This document shows, piece by piece, positions 1 to 6,192 of a stretch of DNA of 7,243 nucleotides; position 1 is the first letter of the stretch; the number at the start of each line of letters is the position of its first letter. Under the pieces are notes generated by a model. That model ran no database searches, had not been told where the DNA came from, and was given only the letters and a program-made list of their open reading frames with translations. A program made the position numbers and the translations under genes. The stretch is from Nanobdellota archaeon (GTDB taxonomy: Archaea; Aenigmatarchaeota; Aenigmatarchaeia; QMZP01), in NCBI GenBank assembly GCA_018818465.1, contig JAHIRU010000080.1, positions 1 through 7,243 of the forward strand, given 5' to 3'.

Positions 1-3000
1 ACAATTTATTGTAACATCATCCGCCAGCACTTTTATTAAAGTTCCATCATATGTTGTACATGGTGTCGGTTGATTGAAAGTATAAACACCTGGTCTGGTT
101 ATGACAAGCTGGGTTTGAAGATCATTACAAGTAAGAGTTACATCCACTGCTATGCAATCTTGACAACTGCTTGCTTCAGTGTCTTCGCAGATGCCGTTGT
201 TGTTGCAGCCAGTTGGCCCTATGCCACAGTCTGCCATGCAGTTGTCTGCATTTTCATTTGGATCACAAGTGCCATCACCGCAGTATGGTCCTGTCGGCTC
301 TGCTTCGCACTGGCAAAGATCATTACAAATTTGGTTAATATTACATAAAGATACGGGTCCATCACACATCTCTCCTGGATTTATTTTACCATCACCGCAA
401 TAAGGATCTGTACCTGGTTCACAATCAGCTGGACAGTTAACAGCTGTCTCACCTGGTCCACAGAAACCATTACCACATATTTCCCCTGTTGGTACATCTC
501 CTAAATTAAGAATTATTGTCTGACCTCTTGAAGATACCTCTACATCGTCTCTGATTTCTTCATTATTAACAAATGCTACATAAGGTGTCCAGACATCTTT
601 ATGATGGCATAAGACACTTAAAGGACAGCAAACACTGCCCACAGGGCAAGAGCCTGCTCCTACATTCATGTATCCGCGTCTTTCTTCTACTCTAACACTT
701 GCCTTGCCTTCTGCGTTTGTTACTGGCTTGTTTATGCCGAGCGTACCGAAAAATGCGTTATTAAAAATACTGTTTCCCCTTCTCACAGTTTTAATATCTA
801 TTACAGCGTTTGGAACAGCATCCTCTCCATCAACAACTGCAAATCCTGCATCCCATCTAACCTTATACCAGCCGTGTGTAGTGGTAGCACCTTCACCAAA
901 ATCCAGCTTGTCAATACCGCCAAATTCTGTATTCAGAATGTCTGCACCAGGCACATCTCCGTGTCCTGACCAACCAATACCCCATAATAAAATGCCTACA
1001 GTTGTTGCTTCTTCCGGAGTTTGCATTAAGTTATTGTAAATTTTTGTGTTAGAAGATGCGTGAAGATATACAAGAATTCTGTGGTCTACTTTCGTGTTTA
1101 CATAATCATCAATTATTGTATTATCAGTGATTTCAGCACCATTGCTCTGGTCTATTATAATAGAATAACTAGCATCTAAGTTACCAAGATGTCTTCCGCT
1201 CAAGCCAACTGTATCTTTAATCCAATTGTTTTTTATTATGTTATTGTGCTGCTCGTCCTGGTTTGTTCTCTTTGACCATACAACTATGCTTTTGTAGTTG
1301 TCATTAAAGGCATTGTCGTAAACCGTTACGTTTTTCGTTTTTTGAAGATTCAGAGCCACAAGGTTGTTTCTGAATATGTTGTTGTGTATGTCAAAGTCAT
1401 TGCTGTTGCCATCATCAATGTATTCGTCTTCACTGCCGTAATATGATATTGCCCTTCCAAACTTCTTCATTTCACAATTTTTTATCTCAACATTGCTGTA
1501 TCCGTAATTGATTATGAAATAGCCTTCTTCCATAACAGATGATACAGCCTTGAACCCCTGGCAGTCTATTACAACAGGATTGCCGTAATCTGGATGGGTT
1601 TTGGGTATGTCTATTACCAGCCAGCCATCATCACGCGGCTCGAATTCGCATGTGACAGGCACTGATTGACCGGGATTAATCGATGATTGATCATCTCTTA
1701 ATTTTATTGTTCTTGGTGATGTTATGACATGCTTGTCACCAAAACCAGGGCATCCGCCATCCTTTGGATATAGAGCAATACCTATTGGCTGATTTTCGTT
1801 TGCTACTGATACCTCAGAATCTGTAAGAGAGTCATGATCATATACTACATCTGGAACAACATCAATTGTGTGATAGTATTCATTAACATTATATTCATTA
1901 TTGTTACTAGCAACTCTGGTTCTAACTTCATGCACACTTGTTAAACCGTTACCATTACTGGTATCATCTACGACTGTGCTTATTTTCTGTCCGTTTTTCC
2001 ATTCATAGAGTTTGACAGCAGCCCGAATGTTTTGATTACCGCCGCCAAGTGCAGTACCGTATATATGGAACTGGGTCTTCCAACTCATTGTATAATCTGA
2101 GCCGATATCACCAGAAGCAAATCTTATCCTATCCGCTGAACAAACTTGATCGGTTTTACCATCACTATTTGTACACACCGTGTCTAAAAGTTTTGTTTTA
2201 GGAGCTTTTCTTAAAAATAGGTTCACCCAGCCATGGTTCTGTGGGCTAGCCAACTCATTATCTTCTAACAAGGTGTCTTGAGCATCGTTAAGTGAAATGT
2301 CAGTGTATTTCTCATTAGGATCAAAATTGTCTCCTGCTGTGCGAGTTACACAGCCACCCCTGTTATATATCGAATTTCCTATAAACTGGTTGTTGTTAGA
2401 ATGTGATATCATTACGCTGCCAGTTCCGCATAAAAATTCGAAACCAGGATCTTTCCAGATAGCGTTTCCATAGAATTTGTTATCATGTGATCCTGCTGAA
2501 TTTCTTGGTTCATACCAGCCGTTTACGTAGATGTCTACCAGATTGTTGAAAAATGTGTTGCCATTAACCTCTACATTGTTTGTTGCACCAAGAGCTAGTG
2601 CGTATTTGTTGTTGCTGAAACCACCACCTATTATCAGACCACCTATTATGTTTTCACCAGCTAAGGGATGAAGAGCTACACCAACATTGAAATCATTAAT
2701 CTGGCAATTTTTTAGAACAACGTTATCATAACCATTGTTAACAAAGAAGAGACCCACACCTTTAGTTTTTGATGTCGCAACCATGCCATTACAATCTATT
2801 GTTATGCCGTTTGCACCGATAACAATTGTACCTGAATTGTCAGGAGTTATTGAGCATGATCCTCCATTAAATGTGATGCTTTGCGTTGCTATTATCTTTC
2901 CTGTAGGGCATCCTGTAGCTGCTTCTGTGTTAATTGAGAATAAAAACGTGAATATTAAAAATACTGATAGCAGAATTAAGGTTTTCCTACAATTATAATA

Positions 3001-3003
3001 CAT
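1..3003 (-). CDS. Large secreted multi-module beta-helix surface protein, C-terminus outside the window
   Basis: The frame is open from ATG at 3003 through position 1 (1001 codons, no stop), so the 3' end is missing. Residues 6-29 are a signal peptide (RKTLILLSVFLIF followed by a polar region and EAA). Residues about 50-275 are a first right-handed beta-helix, opening with ITIDCNG and GYDNVVLKNC. Residues 300-440 are a beta-rich linker. Residues about 475-700 are a second beta-helix with rungs such as VEIKNC, HNNIF, YDNAF and TKIYNN. Residues 712-835 look like a carboxypeptidase-regulatory or CNA-B-type beta-sandwich (PNAVIDIKTV, TNAEGKASV). Residues 842-950 are Cys-rich repeats (CGNGFC, CGDGTCDPNE). 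Residues 955-1001 begin a third beta-helix (ADDVTINC). Such proteins are usually exported, and many bind or process glycans or mediate adhesion, but no catalytic site is evident and the substrate is unknown. The gene follows its paralog at 5288-3051 after 47 bases. The chosen start gives a signal peptide aligned with that paralog, plus five extra residues (MYYNC). Confidence 0.9.
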   Translation of the reverse strand, partial: MYYNCRKTLILLSVFLIFTFLFSINTEAATGCPTGKIIATQSITFNGGSCSITPDNSGTIVIGANGITIDCNGMVATSKTKGVGLFFVNNGYDNVVLKNCQINDFNVGVALHPLAGENIIGGLIIGGGFSNNKYALALGATNNVEVNGNTFFNNLVDIYVNGWYEPRNSAGSHDNKFYGNAIWKDPGFEFLCGTGSVMISHSNNNQFIGNSIYNRGGCVTRTAGDNFDPNEKYTDISLNDAQDTLLEDNELASPQNHGWVNLFLRKAPKTKLLDTVCTNSDGKTDQVCSADRIRFASGDIGSDYTMSWKTQFHIYGTALGGGNQNIRAAVKLYEWKNGQKISTVVDDTSNGNGLTSVHEVRTRVASNNNEYNVNEYYHTIDVVPDVVYDHDSLTDSEVSVANENQPIGIALYPKDGGCPGFGDKHVITSPRTIKLRDDQSSINPGQSVPVTCEFEPRDDGWLVIDIPKTHPDYGNPVVIDCQGFKAVSSVMEEGYFIINYGYSNVEIKNCEMKKFGRAISYYGSEDEYIDDGNSNDFDIHNNIFRNNLVALNLQKTKNVTVYDNAFNDNYKSIVVWSKRTNQDEQHNNIIKNNWIKDTVGLSGRHLGNLDASYSIIIDQSNGAEITDNTIIDDYVNTKVDHRILVYLHASSNTKIYNNLMQTPEEATTVGILLWGIGWSGHGDVPGADILNTEFGGIDKLDFGEGATTTHGWYKVRWDAGFAVVDGEDAVPNAVIDIKTVRRGNSIFNNAFFGTLGINKPVTNAEGKASVRVEERRGYMNVGAGSCPVGSVCCPLSVLCHHKDVWTPYVAFVNNEEIRDDVEVSSRGQTIILNLGDVPTGEICGNGFCGPGETAVNCPADCEPGTDPYCGDGKINPGEMCDGPVSLCNINQICNDLCQCEAEPTGPYCGDGTCDPNENADNCMADCGIGPTGCNNNGICEDTEASSCQDCIAVDVTLTCNDLQTQLVITRPGVYTFNQPTPCTTYDGTLIKVLADDVTINC
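154..480 (-). repeat. Cys-rich repeat block in the large surface protein
   Basis: Residues 842-950 contain four related units: CGNGFCGPGETAVNCPADC, CGDGKINPGEMC with an extended Cys tail, CGDGTCDPNENADNCMADC and CNNNGICEDTEASSCQDC. Each pairs a CGxG-type start with a Glu/Asp-rich centre and closing Cys residues. This resembles Cys-rich stalk repeats found in secreted bacterial and archaeal proteins; disulfides or metal binding are likely. The block separates beta-helix module two from module three. Confidence 0.75.
904..1581 (-). repeat. Beta-helix module 2 of the large protein, paralogous to the neighbour's beta-helix
   Basis: Residues about 475-700 align with residues about 75-290 of the 745-residue protein. 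Matching anchors are GYSNVEIKNCEMKKFGRAI with GYDNLEIKNCNLEGFGRAI, HNNIFRNN with HNNIFKEN, and FNDNYKSIVVW with FEDNYRGVVVW. The first module (residues 50-275) is visibly less similar to either. Confidence 0.75.
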
Positions 3004-3016
3004 ATTATATATTATA
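3001..3016 (-). repeat. Start-region repeat, copy 1
   Basis: TATAATATATAATATG (minus strand) is identical at 5301-5286. It covers the start codon and 13 preceding bases of both surface-protein genes. AT-rich composition lowers its weight, but the following RKT-L signal-peptide similarity supports common origin. Confidence 0.7.
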
Positions 3017-3036
3017 GTTATCTAATCTTAAAAAAG
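3004..3036 (-). promoter_or_regulatory. Leaderless promoter of the large beta-helix gene
   Basis: Read on the minus strand, CTTTTTTAAG (3036-3027) is centred about 28 bases before the ATG at 3003, the expected archaeal TATA distance if transcription starts at or near the ATG. No Shine-Dalgarno sequence is present. The last 13 bases before the ATG are identical to those before the paralog at 5288. The same T6 run lies about 15-20 bases beyond the stop of the upstream gene and could also terminate its transcript. Confidence 0.5.
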
Positions 3037-3050
3037 TATTCTATTGATTT

Positions 3051-5288
3051 TTAGCTCCATCTGTCCTTGAGATCGCTCCATGATACTTCTTCTTCATCTT
3101 TTTTTGACCTGAGAACAAAATACACTAAAACAGCTATAATTATTATAACAACCACAACCGCCACAAGCATTAGATCTATTTCGAAGAAACCTGCACCACA
3201 TCCTTTAAGGCAAGAACCGCCACAATCAACACTTTCTTCATTTCCATTCTTTATTCCATCAAAACAGCTTACAACAGCAGATCCTTCATCTGTCTGTCCG
3301 TCGCAGTCGTCATCAAGACCGTTGTTTGGAACCTCTAGCATTGGTCCCACAGAGCCGGTACATTCTGTCCAGCCGTTTTCAGTGCATCTTTTTGTACCAG
3401 AATGACATATGCCAACACCGTCTTTCAAAGAATCAACACCGCAAAGCGCTGTTATACCTATAGGAGAACAGCATATACTACCTTCATCTACCTCTCCATC
3501 ACAATTATTATCCAAATCATCGCATATCTCTTCTCCTGAATAGACCGCGTTCTCGCAATCTCCCCAAACATCATTGGTGCATGTCTTGGTTCCAAATTCG
3601 CATGCGCCTTCATCTGTTGCAGGGCCACATTCTTTGCTGAATGAATCTACTATACCATCACAATCATCATCTATGCCATTGCACTTTTCTGCTTCATCCG
3701 GGTTTATCTTTGAATTAGTATCATTACAGTCATCTATTTCAGCAAAGAAACCATCCACATCTACATCTGTTAATATGCCAACATTTAGAGTGAAATTATT
3801 GCTTGCTAATGTGTTTTGGTATAGCGTATCGAAAGCTTTACAGCTCCATACATATGTTCCAGGATCCAGGTTTGTTTCAGAAAAATTTACTGTCTCTGTC
3901 TTGGTGTCACCAGAGAGGTATTCCACATCTGCTACTGTTCCATTCCATAAAAGAGCAACCATTGACAAACCGTTATCATCGCTTGCTTCGCAAACAAAAT
4001 CAACTGCGTCTGTGCCGGCCTTTTCATTGTTTGCAGGAGATTTGAGTGCTACAGTTGGTGCATCATCGTCATCACCTGTACCAGCTTCTAGATTTATTTC
4101 AACAATGCCGTCTTCTATATTTTCAGGCAAATTAAATGTGGTTTCATAATGACCATATGCACTCATAGGAGTTGTTACATTAATTCTGTAAGGATTGTAA
4201 TTGGATGTCATTTCTATATTTCCCTCCACAGCTGTCAGTTCGCCACCATCTATCAACCCATCACTGTTTGATTTTTTTGGCAGAGCCCACATATTTGTTG
4301 GGGATGTAGATATGCAGCATTTCAAATTAGCTTCTGCATTCTTTATAGGAACACCAGCTGTTAGAATTCTAAAAACAGTATTCCAGGTAACAGTATACGA
4401 AGATCTTAAATCACCTGTTGATATATATAAAAAATCATATATTGTATCTGTTATTCCAGTTGAAGGTGCATTATTTAAACGAATGCTTTTCTTAATGGAT
4501 GATCGTGTTGTTATTGTGTTGTTTTCTAATTTTGTGTTGCCGGAATTTTGAATAAGAACCTGTATCCTGTTGGATCCCGTATATGTGTCCTCTATAATAT
4601 TATCTTTCAATACAACCTCATTGGATTGGTCTATCCATGCAGAATAGCCATGGTCAGCAGTGCACCACTGCTTGCAGTAAGTTAAATCAACTGCATCGTT
4701 TTCATGCTTGGTTGTTTTGAAAACGTTGTTTCTTATTGTGTGAGGTGTTGGCAAGCTTCCTATCTCTTTAGGCCAGACAACCACACCGCGATAGTTATCT
4801 TCAAACCTGTTGTTGTATATGTCTACATCATTTGTTGTTTCAAGTCTTATAGCCCTTACATTTTCTTTAAAAATGTTGTTGTGTATACTACCAGACATAG
4901 TATAATCAGCCTGCTGAGGATAATATATTGCCCTGCCAAAACCCTCTAAGTTACAATTTTTTATCTCAAGGTTGTCATAGCCTTTATTGTATATGAAAAC
5001 AGTGCTTCGGGTTTCATCATCATAAGAACTTGTTGTTTTGACTGGCCTGTTATTGCAGTCTATTGTTACAAAATCAGCTTCTACCACTATGAAAGCTGTA
5101 TTGTCAACATCTTGAATTAAACCGTTGTTTGGGTTTGTGTTACAAGTTGGACCAACTCTAAGATTGTGCGTGCCGCTCTCTGTTATTGTGATTGGAAAAT
5201 CTAGGCATGAATAATCATACGCCTGGGCAGAGAATGATAACGAGAGTGAAATTACAAAAACTGATATTAAAAACAATGTTTTTCTCAT
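3051..5288 (-). CDS. Membrane-anchored beta-helix surface protein with Ig-like and MopE-type metal-binding repeats
   Basis: A complete 745-residue protein. Residues 1-23 are a signal peptide ending AQA. Residues about 45-290 are a right-handed beta-helix with an N-cap (ADFVTIDCNN) and rungs ending in Asn turns (HNNIF, YNNRF, RNNVF, ENNTI). Residues 295-400 resemble a carboxypeptidase-regulatory-like sandwich. Residues 409-503 are an Ig-like domain (PTVALKSPAN, then DPGTYVWSCKAFD), a style common in DPANN surface proteins. Residues 507-669 hold MopE-type repeats: DVDVDGFF, DDCND, then three copies of a (D/N)(D/N)CDG(x)xD core at 538, 591 and 657. Residues 675-697 follow the C-DGIKNG-E-VDCGGSC pattern. 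Residues about 704-727 are one hydrophobic helix, followed by a charged 18-residue tail, so most of the protein faces outward. NxS/T sequons at residues 256, 370, 449, 468, 498 and 522 could be N-glycosylated. The Asp-rich loops suggest calcium or another metal; the ligand is inferred. No enzymatic residues can be assigned. Confidence 0.92.
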   Translation of the reverse strand: MRKTLFLISVFVISLSLSFSAQAYDYSCLDFPITITESGTHNLRVGPTCNTNPNNGLIQDVDNTAFIVVEADFVTIDCNNRPVKTTSSYDDETRSTVFIYNKGYDNLEIKNCNLEGFGRAIYYPQQADYTMSGSIHNNIFKENVRAIRLETTNDVDIYNNRFEDNYRGVVVWPKEIGSLPTPHTIRNNVFKTTKHENDAVDLTYCKQWCTADHGYSAWIDQSNEVVLKDNIIEDTYTGSNRIQVLIQNSGNTKLENNTITTRSSIKKSIRLNNAPSTGITDTIYDFLYISTGDLRSSYTVTWNTVFRILTAGVPIKNAEANLKCCISTSPTNMWALPKKSNSDGLIDGGELTAVEGNIEMTSNYNPYRINVTTPMSAYGHYETTFNLPENIEDGIVEINLEAGTGDDDDAPTVALKSPANNEKAGTDAVDFVCEASDDNGLSMVALLWNGTVADVEYLSGDTKTETVNFSETNLDPGTYVWSCKAFDTLYQNTLASNNFTLNVGILTDVDVDGFFAEIDDCNDTNSKINPDEAEKCNGIDDDCDGIVDSFSKECGPATDEGACEFGTKTCTNDVWGDCENAVYSGEEICDDLDNNCDGEVDEGSICCSPIGITALCGVDSLKDGVGICHSGTKRCTENGWTECTGSVGPMLEVPNNGLDDDCDGQTDEGSAVVSCFDGIKNGNEESVDCGGSCLKGCGAGFFEIDLMLVAVVVVIIIIAVLVYFVLRSKKDEEEVSWSDLKDRWS
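3282..3770 (-). repeat. MopE-type Asp/Cys metal-binding repeats
   Basis: Residues 507-669 of the 745-residue protein. The unit begins with DxDxDG and DDCND and then has GIDDDCDGIVD, DLDNNCDGEVDEG and GLDDDCDGQTDEG, at DNA 3677-3642, 3518-3480 and 3320-3282. These match the putative metal-binding motif family named after MopE. The spacing between copies is irregular, with Cys-containing inserts. Confidence 0.8.
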
Positions 5289-5301
5289 ATTATATATTAT
5301 A
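5286..5301 (-). repeat. Start-region repeat, copy 2
   Basis: Identical 16-base partner of 3016-3001. Here it also overlaps the TATA-like box of the divergent THUMP gene. Confidence 0.7.
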
Positions 5302-5319
5302 TATACTCTTTTTTAAAAG
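5289..5319 (-). promoter_or_regulatory. Promoter of the MopE-type beta-helix gene
   Basis: On the minus strand, CTTTTAAAAAAG (5319-5308) is centred about 26 bases before ATG 5288, a good archaeal TATA position for a leaderless message. It resembles the element before the paralog at 3003. It overlaps the divergent promoter for the gene at 5327. Confidence 0.5.
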
Positions 5320-5326
5320 ATTTAGT
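5297..5326 (+). promoter_or_regulatory. Divergent promoter of the THUMP/ThiI-like gene
   Basis: TTATATATA at 5297-5305 is centred 26 bases before ATG 5327. No ribosome-binding sequence lies between, which suggests leaderless initiation. It shares the 38-base spacer with the oppositely directed surface-protein gene. Confidence 0.5.
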
Positions 5327-6169
5327 ATGAATGAACTAATACTCATACGTTATGGAGAACTCGCCCTGAAATCTAAAAAAGTTAGAAAAAGGTTTGAAAA
5401 ACGTTTACAGCGTAATACACAGAACGCTCTAGGAAGCAAAGCTAAGGTGAAGCTGGCTTATGGCAGGCTTTTTGTTGAAAACGTTAACAAGAGCGATGTT
5501 TTAAAGAATGTTTTCGGGATTGTTTCATTCTCACACTGTGTTGTTACAGAAGCTAATATGAAAGATGTGCTAAAGCTTGGTCTTTCGGTTGCAAAAAAAC
5601 AGATCAAAAAAGGCAACAGCTTTGCTGTGAAAACCAATCGTGTGGGCAGACATGATTTTACATCAGAAGAGGTGAACAGAGAACTGGGTGCACTAATAGT
5701 TGAAAAATTGGGCAACGGGGTGAATTTATCAAACCCTGACAAAAAAATATCTGTTGATATACGCGACAGTAAAGCATACGTCTACACTGAAGTTATTAAA
5801 GGTCCTGGAGGACTTCCTATAGGAGCTGAAGGCAAAGTAGCTGTGTTGATAGAAAACAAGGATGATTTAACATTAGCATACATTGCCTTGAAACGAGGCT
5901 GTGAAATTGTTCCTATTTTTGTTGGAAAGAAAAACATAAAATGGCTAAAACAACTTGAAAAATGGTCTTATGGTATGGTTTTGAATCCTGAAACTATCAA
6001 AAAGAAAGAATATATTGAAATAAATAAAATAATAGCTAAAAATTCAGCTTTAGGATTGTTTACAGGTGAAGATAAAATAAATCCATCTAATTTCAAAAAT
6101 CTGAAAAAATATGTTTCTGTACCGATATACAGGCCCTTGTTATGCCTTTCCAGGAACAAAAGGTTATAA
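5327..6169 (+). CDS. ThiI-like THUMP-domain protein with degenerate PP-loop domain
   Basis: A 280-residue protein, clearly shorter than full ThiI (usually close to 400). ThiI transfers sulfur to U8 of tRNA using an ATP-pyrophosphatase domain. Residues 1-60 match the N-terminal ferredoxin-like domain (LILIRYGELALKSKKVRKRF). Residues about 61-165 match THUMP (FAVKTNRVGRHDFTSEEVN, then VIKGPGGLPIG). From 169 on the ThiI AANH domain is recognisable (AYIALKRGCEIVPIF, GLFTGED, VPIYRPLL), but the place where SGGIDSP should sit (about 173-181) reads LIENKDDL, so the nucleotide-binding loop is absent. The chain stops just after the RPLL motif, where catalytic ThiI continues. An upstream in-frame ATG at 5192 would run into the divergent gene; ATG 5327 begins exactly at the family's N-terminus. 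I infer a tRNA-binding protein without thiolation activity; a partner enzyme could supply chemistry. It lies 23 bases before the eIF2B-like gene on the same strand. Confidence 0.85.
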   Translation: MNELILIRYGELALKSKKVRKRFEKRLQRNTQNALGSKAKVKLAYGRLFVENVNKSDVLKNVFGIVSFSHCVVTEANMKDVLKLGLSVAKKQIKKGNSFAVKTNRVGRHDFTSEEVNRELGALIVEKLGNGVNLSNPDKKISVDIRDSKAYVYTEVIKGPGGLPIGAEGKVAVLIENKDDLTLAYIALKRGCEIVPIFVGKKNIKWLKQLEKWSYGMVLNPETIKKKEYIEINKIIAKNSALGLFTGEDKINPSNFKNLKKYVSVPIYRPLLCLSRNKRL

Positions 6170-6192
6170 ATAATCAATTTATTAATTAATAT
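6164..6192 (+). promoter_or_regulatory. Possible internal promoter of the eIF2B-like gene
   Basis: TTATAAAT at 6164-6171 is centred about 26 bases before ATG 6193 and overlaps the TAA stop of the preceding gene. The 23-base gap has no Shine-Dalgarno motif. This fits an independent leaderless start, though read-through from the THUMP gene is equally possible. Confidence 0.4.

Noticed and set aside
70..1039. Plus-strand open frames within 70-1039.
   Set aside because: They lie opposite the continuous minus-strand frame with clear beta-helix and Cys-rich repeats and show no protein-like pattern.
2735..2998. Plus-strand 87-codon frame near the start of the large surface gene.
   Set aside because: It is antisense to the signal peptide and first beta-helix rungs and has no supporting start signal.
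3574..4149. Plus-strand 191-codon frame.
   Set aside because: It is antisense to the Ig-like and MopE repeat region; its Ser/Pro-rich translation mirrors that coding strand.
4800..4890. Recurring GTTGTTGT strings that look like a DNA repeat array.
   Set aside because: They encode Asn-Asn turns of beta-helix rungs on the minus strand (HNNIF, YNNRF), so the repetition is at protein level.
5192..5326. Longer start for the THUMP protein at ATG 5192.
   Set aside because: It would overlap the divergent surface-protein gene, and the added residues do not resemble the family; the conserved N-terminus starts at 5327.
5327..6169. Functional tRNA 4-thiouridine synthase ThiI.
   Set aside because: The PP-loop SGGIDSP is absent and the C-terminus is short.
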